DNA from: Desulfobacterales bacterium
Lineage (GTDB): Bacteria; Desulfobacterota; Desulfobacteria; Desulfobacterales; JAFDCJ01
Length of the DNA: 19,712 nucleotides
Direction: 5' to 3'
Assembly (NCBI GenBank): GCA_020345785.1
Contig: CP070771.1
Location: 164,656 to 184,367 of the forward strand
Shown: piece by piece, positions 7,790 to 14,377 of the stretch
How the letters are laid out: each line of letters starts with the position of its first letter
Position numbering within the stretch: position 1 is the first letter of the stretch
Translations under genes and position numbers: made by a program
The notes under the pieces: generated by a model
The model's input: only the letters and a program-made list of their open reading frames with translations
Told to the model about the DNA's origin: nothing
Databases searched by the model: none

Positions 7790-8455
7790 ATGAACAGTAT
7801 CGATTTTAGAAATAATGACGACCTGGCTTTTTTCGGCAAAGTTAATGCCAGCATTTCACATGAGCTCAAAAACATCCTGGCCATCATTTCAGAGGCAGCG
7901 GGTCTTTTGCAGGATCTGACTGAAATCGCGGCCAAGGGGCAAAAGACTGATCTGGAGATGCTCAAGACATGCAGCCAGGATATTGTCGAGGAAATTCAAC
8001 GGGGCTTCGTCACTATCAAGCAAATGAATAAATTTTCCCATAGCGTGGACGAGCCCGTCAGAAAGGTGAATCTGGTCGACGTCGTCGAACTGATGATGGC
8101 GCTTGCCAAATTTTTAAGCTATGCCAGCAAGATCCGGTTTGACCCGCCGCCTGAGACAGGGCCGACGGTTCTGACATGCCCATTCCGACTGCAAAATCTT
8201 ATATATCAGGCGCTTGTTTTTGCATTTGAGTCGGCCGGTCCGGACGGAGAGATTCGGGTGGCGATCCAACCGCAACCCAACGGCAGCGCCCACATTACCT
8301 TTTCAGGTTGCGACCCAGGCAATGACCGGACTTTTGCATCCGGCCAAACGAAAAAAATTGCAGCCTCGATCGGAGTTGATATTCATGAAGCGGCTGATTC
8401 ACAGAGCTTCGACCTGATTGTGCCTGAGAATTTCGAAGCTTTGCCACAACCTTAA
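7790..8455 (+). CDS. histidine-kinase-like protein with degenerate ATPase half, probable phosphotransferase
   Basis: This cytoplasmic protein of 221 residues begins directly with a dimerisation/phospho-acceptor region: SHELKNILAII with H24. A second helix and a short ATPase-like half follow. In that half the N-box reads LIYQALVFAFES, so the magnesium-binding asparagine is gone, and the DxGxG box is replaced by SGCDPG. No GxGLGL lid motif is visible. This is the pattern of ChpT/Spo0B-like histidine phosphotransferases, which keep the dimeric four-helix bundle but cannot use ATP. It would pass phosphate between receivers of this locus. I chose ATG 7790 because GGGAGG (7780-7785) precedes it; an ATG at 7778 would add four residues. 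A weakly active kinase remains possible. Confidence 0.75.
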   Translation: MNSIDFRNNDDLAFFGKVNASISHELKNILAIISEAAGLLQDLTEIAAKGQKTDLEMLKTCSQDIVEEIQRGFVTIKQMNKFSHSVDEPVRKVNLVDVVELMMALAKFLSYASKIRFDPPPETGPTVLTCPFRLQNLIYQALVFAFESAGPDGEIRVAIQPQPNGSAHITFSGCDPGNDRTFASGQTKKIAASIGVDIHEAADSQSFDLIVPENFEALPQP

Positions 8456-8461
8456 ACTTAA

Positions 8462-8578
8462 TTCCATTCATAAGCCAACCCGACCTATCGGGGTGAGAAC
8501 TGAAACGGCTTTAACATTACAGCGGGCGCATGTTTCGATGGTGCAAACTTAAACGATGCCGGTCGCCTATGAATGGAG
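8462..8578. repeat. palindromic structured element, copy 2
   Basis: This is a diverged copy of the element at 782-895, starting seven bases after the preceding stop codon. The outer arms CCATTCATA and TATGAATGG pair. The inner hairpin is CCGA-CCTA-TCGG, where copy 1 has CGGC-TAT-GCCG, so both sides changed together. Core blocks TGAGAACTGAAACGG, TTACAGCG and CAAACTTA are kept in order and spacing. Confidence 0.7.
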
Positions 8579-8594
8579 ATAATAGGGGTATGCG

Positions 8595-8634
8595 TCCGGC
8601 ACCAAATGCCAAACACTAGTGCCGGAAGCTTTTC
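8595..8634 (+). terminator. hairpin with short T-run, possible terminator
   Basis: TCCGGCAC (8595-8602) is exactly inverted as GTGCCGGA (8619-8626) around a 16-base loop, followed by AGCTTTT. The T-run is short, so this may be a partial terminator or attenuator before the receiver gene at 8680. Confidence 0.35.
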
Positions 8635-8679
8635 ACAAAGAATATTACCCTTTTAATTTCAAAGAACACGGAGGACGTC

Positions 8680-9174
8680 ATGAGCGCTGAAAACAAAATA
8701 AAGATTCTTTTGGTTGATGACGAGGTGAAATTCTTAGATTCAATTTCCAAAAGGCTTGAGCTAAAAAACTTTGAAGTCACAACGGCATCAGACGGTCAGA
8801 ATGCGATTGCCGAGGCTGAAAAAGGCCTTTTCGATGTGGCGGTTGTTGACTTTAAGATGCCGGGGATGGATGGCACTCAGGTACTGAAAACATTGAAAGA
8901 AAACCACAAGTATCTTGAAATCATCATGCTGACGGGTCATGCCACCATTGATTCGGCGGTGGAGTGCACCAAACTGGGCGCTTTTAAGTACCTGGAAAAA
9001 CCTTATGACTTTGAAAAACTCGTTGAGGTTATCAAGGAGGCCTATGAGGCCAGGCTGAAAAAGAAATTCGAGCATAACCAGAAGCGAATCGCAGAAATTC
9101 AGAAACTGTCGATGGGTGCATCGCCTCTGGGGTTGCTGAGAGCCCTGGCGCGGCTGGATAACGAGGAAAAGTAG
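8680..9174 (+). CDS. response regulator with helical C-terminal tail
   Basis: This protein of 164 residues has a receiver domain at about 7-122 with D13-D14, phospho-acceptor D57 (AVVDFKMPGMDG), T85 and K107-P108. A highly charged helix of about 25 residues follows (EARLKKKFEHNQKRIAEIQK), then a short hydrophobic patch (LGLLRALARL). There is no DNA-binding domain. The tail could be a docking segment for a partner, as no family output domain is recognisable. GGAGG precedes the ATG. The gene is separated from the kinase-like gene by the palindromic element and a hairpin, so it may have its own transcript or be differentially expressed. Confidence 0.92.
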   Translation: MSAENKIKILLVDDEVKFLDSISKRLELKNFEVTTASDGQNAIAEAEKGLFDVAVVDFKMPGMDGTQVLKTLKENHKYLEIIMLTGHATIDSAVECTKLGAFKYLEKPYDFEKLVEVIKEAYEARLKKKFEHNQKRIAEIQKLSMGASPLGLLRALARLDNEEK

Positions 9175-9331
9175 ACTGCCGGTCGATGTCATGAAACTTC
9201 GGGTCGGCAAGGGCCGGCCGGCGGTCTTTCGCTGCGCCGTTTGAATAGCATGCATGTAGCGCCCTATTTTTCGGCTGATTTTTGAACACACTCAGCATGG
9301 CAACAGTCCAGGTAAATGAGAGGAGCACAAT

Positions 9332-10138
9332 ATGGGTATCATTACAATTTCCAGAGGATCTTACAGCAGAGGCAAGGAGACGGCAGAGAGGCTGGCGCGG
9401 CAATTGGGGTATGAATGTGTTTCTAGAGATATCCTCCTGGAAGCGTCAACCCATTTCAATATTCCCGAAGTTAAGCTGGTGCGCGCAATTCATGATGCCC
9501 CTTCTTTTTTCGAGCGCTTCCAACATGGGAAAGAAAAGTATATTCTCTTTCTTCGGGAAGCATTTTTAGAGCACATTCAAAAGGACAATGTGGTCTATCA
9601 CGGACTGGCCGGCCATTTTTTTATCAAAGGAATCCCCAACATTTTAAAGGTCAGAATCATCGCCAATATCGAAGATCGAATCAAGGAAGAAATGAAACGC
9701 GAAAAAATTTCTGAAAAGGAGGCCCGCTATATCCTGAAAAAAGATGATGATGAAAGACGCCAATGGAGTATGCACCTTTACGGGATCGATACCCACGACC
9801 CCAGTCTTTACGATATTGTGTTGCATATCGATAATATGAAAACAAATGACGCGGTTGACATCCTGGCGGACCTTGCCGGACGGCCCTGTTTTCAGACCAC
9901 CCCGGAAACATTGATGAAGGTCAAAGATTCCTACCTGGCCGCTAAAGCGCATGCCGCCATATTCGACCGCTTTCCGGCTGCAGAAGTAAAATGCCGAAAC
10001 CATGTTGTCAGCATAAAGTTAGAGACGGCACTTTCTCTGGAGGAAGAAGCCACTGAAACGGTCAAAAACGCCCTTAAGAATATCGATGACATAAAAGACG
10101 TTCGCGTTCATGTTATTCCATTTGAAACCGGAGATTGA
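9332..10138 (+). CDS. cytidylate-kinase-like family protein
   Basis: This protein of 268 residues belongs to the cytidylate-kinase-like P-loop family (Cytidylate_kin2 type). The N-terminal strand and P-loop read ISRGSYSRGKE (G9 to E16; the usual Ser/Thr after Lys is Glu). This is followed by a helix and GYECVSRDIL, a typical nucleoside-kinase layout. The lid-like region (DDDERRQW) and a late YDIVLHID strand also fit. The last 50 residues or so look like a BON/ferredoxin-type alpha-beta module (VVSIKLETALSLEEE, then VRVHVIP) and are not part of the usual kinase. A GAGAGGAG site lies seven bases before ATG. Such proteins often sit beside receiver genes in sulfate reducers; the real substrate is unknown and a housekeeping CMP kinase role is unlikely. 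Confidence 0.8.
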   Translation: MGIITISRGSYSRGKETAERLARQLGYECVSRDILLEASTHFNIPEVKLVRAIHDAPSFFERFQHGKEKYILFLREAFLEHIQKDNVVYHGLAGHFFIKGIPNILKVRIIANIEDRIKEEMKREKISEKEARYILKKDDDERRQWSMHLYGIDTHDPSLYDIVLHIDNMKTNDAVDILADLAGRPCFQTTPETLMKVKDSYLAAKAHAAIFDRFPAAEVKCRNHVVSIKLETALSLEEEATETVKNALKNIDDIKDVRVHVIPFETGD

Positions 10139-10161
10139 TTTAATTTCATGGAGGCTGAATC

Positions 10162-10929
10162 TTGAATACGTCTTACATACCCCGGCGCCGATGGATCGGC
10201 CGGGCGGCCCGCAGGGCCTCCGGCTTTTGTGTCGTCGCGATTGGACTGATTTTATTCTGTTCGCCGGGCTTTTTTTCGGCGCATGCCGGCGATCGGGGTG
10301 TGTTTGAAATGGAGGCAGACGGTGCTTACACCATGCGGGAAGGGGACACGAAGGCGCTTTGTAGAAATCTGGCCGTTTTCCAAGCAAAGCGCACGGTGGT
10401 CGAGGCGGCTGAAAAATATTTCTCGAGAAGAGAACGCATTGCCCTTTTCGGCAGGAAGAGAGATGAGATCGTTAATTACACCGCTGACCGCATTGCATTC
10501 AATGTCCTGCAGGAAAAATGGCTTATCAACGGTTCGTCAACCGCTTATCAAGTGCGGCTGAAAATGTTGGTGGAACCTTCCGATTTCATTGAAAGCGAAA
10601 TTGAAAGCCTTCTTCTGGAAAAAAAAGAAATGGGTGAATCGTTACATGAAGAGATGGAGCCTTCGATTTCCGCCGAGTCCCCGCCGGGTTATGACATCGC
10701 CAGAGCTTACCGCTTAATTCGAATCGGCAAATTGCGGCCGGCAATCATTTACCTGGATCGATTGCAGCTTAAGTATCCAAATTGGTATGAAATTTATGAG
10801 GTCAAAGCGCTCGCCTACGAGCTGCATGACGAAACTTCAAATATGAAAAAGGCCCTCCAACAAGCCTGTGAACTGGGAAGCCCAAGCAGTTGCGCCGATT
10901 TGAATATACCTGCGCCCGAGGGAGATTGA
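10162..10929 (+). CDS. secreted protein with C-terminal TPR-like helices
   Basis: This protein of 255 residues has an N-terminal signal peptide: RRR near the start, a hydrophobic core at about 21-33 and likely cleavage after AHA. The mature N-terminal region (FEMEADGAYTMREGDT, then AKRTVVEAAEKYF) resembles envelope proteins in which a short strand is followed by a long helix; I do not recognise a named family with confidence. The C-terminal part (about 175-250) has helical pairs like tetratricopeptide repeats (ARAYRLIRIGKLRPAIIYLDRL). The start is TTG at 10162, supported by GGAGG seven bases upstream. It is last in the plus-strand run, 23 bases after the kinase-like gene, and could be a periplasmic partner of the sensor. 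Its stop lies six bases from that of the convergent gene. Confidence 0.75.
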   Translation: MNTSYIPRRRWIGRAARRASGFCVVAIGLILFCSPGFFSAHAGDRGVFEMEADGAYTMREGDTKALCRNLAVFQAKRTVVEAAEKYFSRRERIALFGRKRDEIVNYTADRIAFNVLQEKWLINGSSTAYQVRLKMLVEPSDFIESEIESLLLEKKEMGESLHEEMEPSISAESPPGYDIARAYRLIRIGKLRPAIIYLDRLQLKYPNWYEIYEVKALAYELHDETSNMKKALQQACELGSPSSCADLNIPAPEGD

Positions 10930-10935
10930 TAGCGG

Positions 10936-11991
10936 CTAACCTTTTGCGCCAAAAAATGGTCGGGCCCATGCGGCGGTTTGCTCCGGCGCGACAAAGGTGG
11001 CCATATCACCGAGCATGACTTCGTATCCGGTATAGTCGCTGCGAACCCAGGTGGCGTAGTTTGAACGGACAACCATGACAGCGCGCAGCTCCAGGTGACT
11101 GGCGGGAGTTTCCACCGCCAATACGCCGAGATTGTACCCGTTGCGGCAGAGGCTGCGATAAAAGCGCTGAATGCTGATAACGCCCCGGGCCAGATCCTGC
11201 CAGTCGGCGGCCGCCACTGCCTGAAACGAAGTAATTCCGGGCAGAATGCACCAGATCTCAAAGAAACCTTCCGGGGCAAAGGCCGCCATCCATTCCCATC
11301 TGCCGGTTTTGCCGATGTAGCGGGACCCTTCTGTTTTTTCATGCTCAAGGTACCTGGAAAATAAAAATTTCCCGTTTTGCCGGTGGAATTCATCGGCTTT
11401 TTGCAGCAAAAAGCGATGATGATTTGCGGCAATCCGGTCGGCGTTGATTTGCAGGTGAGGGTGAACCAGAGACCCGCCGGCCGAAGGCAGGTGGTTCTGT
11501 GTGACGGCCGTGTAGACGGCCTGCGGGTCGTGATCAAGTACTTTTTTCAGATATCCGGCCGAATTTATGAAACTGTCGGTGTAGGATGAAACAGAGGCCA
11601 TACCGATTTCGACAAAGTGCTCGTCGTTGAACAGGCTGACGGCCGAATAGCTGCCGTAGGGAAACAGGTTCGGAAAAAGGAGTGATTCGCCCTGCACCAT
11701 ACGGCCGTCGTCGGCCAGATCGGGATGAATTTGAGGGGTACTGGAGGTTACCCGCGGCCGGCAAAAAGGGCACTGCGATGTATCGGCGGCATCCGGCGGC
11801 GGCTGGGGCAGCGAATCGGTTCCGGCTTCCTTCTCGTTGATGCGGCTGAAGGCGATGCGGCAGGTGCGTCCGGTAATGGGATGAGTGCGGATTTCGATGA
11901 ACTTTTCGGCAGTTTGCCCGGCGGGATCGATGAATTTGGCAGATATGGTTTGACGCTCGAAATTCAGAACGGATCGTTCAGCCGTCGGCAT
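10936..11991 (-). CDS. galactose-1-phosphate uridylyltransferase-like enzyme
   Basis: This protein of 351 residues is of the GalT branch of the HIT superfamily, which transfers UMP between sugar phosphates. It has CPFC at 74-77 (zinc-binding pair), a conserved FPNLFPY segment, and the active-site motif GGSLVHPHLQ with H177-P178-H179; by comparison with E. coli GalT, H179 would be the nucleophile that carries UMP. No GalK, GalE or other sugar gene lies nearby, so the substrate could be another sugar phosphate or a nucleotide. The ATG at 11991 has only a weak ribosome binding site (AAGGG). It converges on the secreted-protein gene with six bases between stop codons and no terminator hairpin between them. 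Confidence 0.85.
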   Translation of the reverse strand: MPTAERSVLNFERQTISAKFIDPAGQTAEKFIEIRTHPITGRTCRIAFSRINEKEAGTDSLPQPPPDAADTSQCPFCRPRVTSSTPQIHPDLADDGRMVQGESLLFPNLFPYGSYSAVSLFNDEHFVEIGMASVSSYTDSFINSAGYLKKVLDHDPQAVYTAVTQNHLPSAGGSLVHPHLQINADRIAANHHRFLLQKADEFHRQNGKFLFSRYLEHEKTEGSRYIGKTGRWEWMAAFAPEGFFEIWCILPGITSFQAVAAADWQDLARGVISIQRFYRSLCRNGYNLGVLAVETPASHLELRAVMVVRSNYATWVRSDYTGYEVMLGDMATFVAPEQTAAWARPFFGAKG

Positions 11992-12362
11992 GCGGATACC
12001 CTTGTTTGATTTCGGCCCAGTCGCTGGCGGCAGAGCGGCCAGTTTGATCTAATGAGGAAACTTTAAAAAAGCGAATATCGAATAACGAATATCGAATATC
12101 GAATGTCGAAGGAAGGAATTCTATCTTTTTTATGAAATAAAAATGGACTGAGCGGAGCGAAACCACCCTTCGACATTCTGCTGTTCGTTATTCTGCTGTT
12201 CTGCGGTTCGCTGTTCCGTTTAGGTGAAGTGTCATAAGAGGGGTCCGTTGTTTGGGGTTTGTTGTCACTCGTGATTCCTGTGATCTGACCAGCGAATCTC
12301 AGAACCACAAAACAGCGAACCGCAGCATATCGAATTCTGAATACCCTATTTTTCAGGGCGGA
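11992..12362. repeat. intergenic repeat region with tandem GAATATC-type units and a long inverted repeat
   Basis: No gene is supported in this spacer. At 12070-12112 short units such as AATATCGAAT repeat in tandem. At 12178-12216 TTCTGCTGTTC-like units repeat. CTGCGGTTCGCTGTT at 12201-12215 is exactly inverted at 12311-12325, which could form a stem with a loop of about 95 bases. Frames that cross these units are low-complexity and are not called. Confidence 0.6.
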
Positions 12363-12369
12363 TTAATTA
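12337..12369 (+). repeat. stem-loop repeat with fixed tail, copy B
   Basis: CTGAA (12337-12341) pairs with TTCAG (12352-12356), followed by GGCGGATTAATTA to 12369. The tail supplies the last codon and the TAA stop of the minus-strand Yip1-family gene at 12363. Confidence 0.7.
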
Positions 12370-12908
12370 GCGGGGACCCCGAAAACCGAAAACAGCACCA
12401 CATATAACAATCCCTGCACCAGCGCACTGAGAATCCAGCTGACAATGCTGACGCCCAGCGCACGAGGGGTGTTTTGATAATTCAGCGCTTTTTTCAGCGC
12501 TACCGTTGCAGCGGCGACCATCCAGACCGAGGATACCAGTACCGCCACGCCGCCCAGACCCGGCACGAAACCCAACAAGCGGGCCAAACCGGGTGCGGCG
12601 GCGAAGCCCATCGCTCGAACAACGGCTTTTCTTTCGGTTTTTGTTTCCGCTTCGGGCAATAATCTAGCGCCGATAATATAGGCCATAAAAGCCCAGACGT
12701 ACCATCCCAGCAAGGTGGTAATTATGCCGATATTGATACCGGTTGTTCCCGTCCGACCGAAGCTTCCGAAGGCGGTCGCCATGCCGTAAATAAAAACGAC
12801 GATCAGGGCCTGGTTCATTGCTCCGGCGTCTGCAACTATCTCTTCATATAGACTGGCGTCCAGTTTTACGGCGCGAAAAAACCGTTCCAGGAAAAGATTC
12901 ATGGGCAT
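12363..12908 (-). CDS. Yip1-family membrane protein
   Basis: This protein of 181 residues has a short amphipathic N-terminus (NLFLERFFRAVKLD) and four or five membrane segments: about 33-50, 60-82, 103-118, 120-138 and 150-177. The arrangement of a leading helix and glycine/alanine-rich segments (AAAPGLARLLGFVPGLG) is that of bacterial Yip1-domain proteins, whose function is generally unknown. The first ATG is at 12908 and another codes for residue 3; neither has a strong ribosome binding site. The gene stands alone between repeat-rich spacers, and its last sense codon and stop lie within a copy of the stem-loop repeat. Confidence 0.8.
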   Translation of the reverse strand: MPMNLFLERFFRAVKLDASLYEEIVADAGAMNQALIVVFIYGMATAFGSFGRTGTTGINIGIITTLLGWYVWAFMAYIIGARLLPEAETKTERKAVVRAMGFAAAPGLARLLGFVPGLGGVAVLVSSVWMVAAATVALKKALNYQNTPRALGVSIVSWILSALVQGLLYVVLFSVFGVPAN

Positions 12909-13048
12909 CCTGCTGCGCTTGTAGTTATTGACGTTTTGAGTTTCGGATGATGAGCTATTTGAGCAGCGAACAAATTCCTGAATCTTGCATGAAAATTAAT
13001 GAGATGGTTATTTTATACTTTCAATACCTGTTTTCAGCAAATTTCGAT

Positions 13049-13081
13049 CCTGAAAGCGCTATTTTTCAGGGCGGAGTAATC
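13049..13081 (+). repeat. stem-loop repeat with fixed tail, copy C
   Basis: CCTGAAA (13049-13055) pairs with TTTCAGG (13064-13070), followed by the tail GCGGAGTAATCA, one or two bases different from copies A and B. No gene start follows within the next 100 bases. Confidence 0.65.
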
Positions 13082-13243
13082 AGAAATACCGGCTATCACG
13101 TTGTCGCCGGTGTGTCAATAAGACGTCCAAGCTTTTCGGTGGAAGCCGGATGCCGGAGGCCGCGATGCGCTCGGCTTGATCGATTAGAGAGACGGCAGTT
13201 TTGCACTGTCTCATACGAGCTGTAAATGAGTCTTGCCATACAA

Positions 13244-13360
13244 ATCCCGCCGGGATCCGCAGAGGCGGACAAGTTCAACGATAAGCGCACTGACGTCCTT
13301 TTGCCTTTCCCCGCCTGTTGGCGGGATAATTCAAGCCATCCCGTGCTTTGCACGGGGTGG
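13244..13360. repeat. row of GC-rich hairpins
   Basis: Four inverted repeats follow one another: ATCCCGCCGGGAT (13244-13256), CCGC-AGAG-GCGG (13257-13268), CCCGCC-TGTT-GGCGGG (13310-13325) and an 11-bp stem CCATCCCGTGC-TTT-GCACGGGGTGG (13336-13360). None has a T-run directly after it. They could be the body of an RNA ending at the terminator at 13394-13437, or dispersed intergenic palindromes. Confidence 0.5.
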
Positions 13361-13393
13361 TCCTTGCCTCAGATGTAAGCGCGTTTTTCGGTC

Positions 13394-13437
13394 AAAAAAA
13401 ATCCGATCTGCAGGCCGTCACAGAATCGGATTTTTTT
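13394..13437. terminator. bidirectional rho-independent terminator
   Basis: The A-run plus TCCGAT (13394-13407) is inverted as ATCGGATTTTTTT (13425-13437) around a 17-base loop, giving a strong stem with T-runs in both directions. On the minus strand it lies about 90 bases after the FmdB-type gene and can end that transcript. Confidence 0.8.
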
Positions 13438-13527
13438 GGTACTTGATGTTTTAAGAGCCTAAAACTATTTATAATTTAGTCGTTATGTTTTTGTTTTGCT
13501 GATTGTCGTTGACCAAATATTTGTGTA

Positions 13528-13731
13528 TCAATCAGATTTTTTGCTGCTTTTTGATCCGTTGGATGAATATCCGTCTGCATACCACCCGCCGCCTTTTAAT
13601 TCGAATGAGCACTGAGATATAATTTTCTTTGCTTTTTTGCTGCATTTAGAACATTTGGTGGTTTTCGTTCCCATCCGAACGAGCTCCTCCGTGATGTGGC
13701 CATCTGCACATTCAAATTCGTAAACCGGCAT
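13528..13731 (-). CDS. FmdB-type zinc-ribbon protein
   Basis: This small protein of 67 residues starts MPVYEFEC as FmdB-family regulators do. The second knuckle CSKC (27-30) is intact. The first, normally CxxCGH, is shortened to C8-ADG-H12, so a zinc site would have to be C8/H12/C27/C30. The C-terminus has GGGWYADGY and a serine/lysine-rich tail, both usual for the family. The role is unknown; FmdB was first linked to formamidase/amidase gene regulation. AGGAGG lies eight bases before the ATG, and a promoter candidate lies at 13852-13825. It is a one-gene transcript. Confidence 0.85.
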   Translation of the reverse strand: MPVYEFECADGHITEELVRMGTKTTKCSKCSKKAKKIISQCSFELKGGGWYADGYSSNGSKSSKKSD

Positions 13732-13824
13732 ATTTTTTCCTCCTGAAACGGCTATTTTTTTTCGCTATCTTTTTGCATTTAATGATATCAGATTTTTGGT
13801 CTTTTGGGTCTAATTTTTGAAGCA

Positions 13825-13852
13825 ATGGTACGCACTTTTTTTGTTTTGTCAA
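13825..13852 (-). promoter_or_regulatory. candidate promoter for the FmdB-type gene
   Basis: On the minus strand TTGACA (13852-13847) and TACCAT (13830-13825) are 16 bases apart. It would give a leader of about 85 bases before the ATG at 13731. Confidence 0.4.
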
Positions 13853-13972
13853 GAGAGCAATTAGACCGGCGCTGCAGCGTTTTAAGATTCATCGCTCGCG
13901 GCGATATCTCCTGCCGCAACCTGCATTTTTTTCTGTACAAGTCGCAAAATATTCAAGACATTGAATTAAATC

Positions 13973-14001
13973 TTGACAGAGGCCATTGGGGGCAATATAG
14001 A
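13973..14001 (+). promoter_or_regulatory. strong sigma-70-type promoter
   Basis: A consensus TTGACA (13973-13978) and TATAGA (13996-14001) are separated by exactly 17 bases. It is the best-formed promoter in the window and points into a region without a recognised gene, ending at a terminator-like hairpin at 14188-14210. Confidence 0.6.
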
Positions 14002-14007
14002 AATTCT

Positions 14008-14210
14008 AAATATTTTGATACGTTAGGGGGGCGATATAAATTAGCGACCATCGGCAGAGCGTGTTCTGGCCCCTTGCGGCGGACTTTCTCGAATCCAAGT
14101 TCTGCTCCTGGTCGCTGATCCTGGATGCCGAAATCGGCGACAATGACGATAAACATGCCGGATATCTCGAATTATTTGCATAGGGTTCTGCCTCCGGGCG
14201 GCAGGCTTTT
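14008..14210 (+). ncRNA. unexplained ~200-nt transcript, possible small RNA or small ORF
   Basis: A promoter and a terminator-like hairpin bracket this stretch. Two readings are possible. As RNA: TTAGCGACCA (14041-14050) pairs with TGGTCGCTGA over ten positions with one G-U, CAGA/TCTG sits inside, and GCCG-AAAT-CGGC follows. As a gene: AGGGGG at 14025-14030 is followed, after nine bases, by an ATT at 14040 that opens 47 codons to a TAG at 14181, with protein-like content (for example SVFWPLAADFLESKF); no ATG, GTG or TTG occurs at the frame's beginning, and the codon before ATT is TAA. No known RNA family was recognised. Confidence 0.35.
14188..14210 (+). terminator. terminator-like hairpin
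   Basis: CTGCC (14188-14192) and GGCAG (14200-14204) enclose a seven-base loop and are followed by GCTTTT. It is five bases after the TAG at 14181 and about 200 bases after the promoter at 13973. The stem is short and the T-run is four bases. Confidence 0.4.
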
Positions 14211-14377
14211 CAGCCTCCGGGGTGCGGCGCCTCCGGCTCGGAGAGGCCGGAAGCAGGGGCAGGCTTCTTTAATCATCAACTGCGGCATTTTAGCGTCTTT
14301 GTGATCACGGAGGAATTACCGGCCCGCTTCACCCGTCAGTGGCTGTGCATTTTCTCAATCGACAGGCGATAGGTGGC

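Larger units (their letters stand above)
12909..13527. other. intergenic region, no convincing gene
   Basis: The 619-base spacer holds stem-loop copy C, a row of GC-rich hairpins and a bidirectional terminator. A 92-codon plus frame (12947-13225) reads through the stem-loop repeat and is not called. A minus frame with an ATG at 13238 (47 codons) is protein-like in composition but lacks a clear ribosome binding site, so it is left open. Confidence 0.55.

Noticed and set aside
12063..12308. 81-codon minus-strand frame
   Set aside because: Made of tandem intergenic repeat units (DIRYS-type peptide repeats).
12947..13225. 92-codon plus-strand frame
   Set aside because: It reads through stem-loop copy C, has no ribosome binding site and no recognisable protein features.
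13804..14118. 104-codon plus-strand frame
   Set aside because: It spans the FmdB promoter region and the promoter at 13973, has no ribosome binding site and odd composition.
14008..14210. 6S RNA
   Set aside because: Length fits, but the long closing stem with a central bubble and the usual neighbour gene are absent.
14156..14296. Short plus-strand ATG frame after the small transcript
   Set aside because: It runs through the terminator-like hairpin and GC-rich hairpins and has no ribosome binding site.
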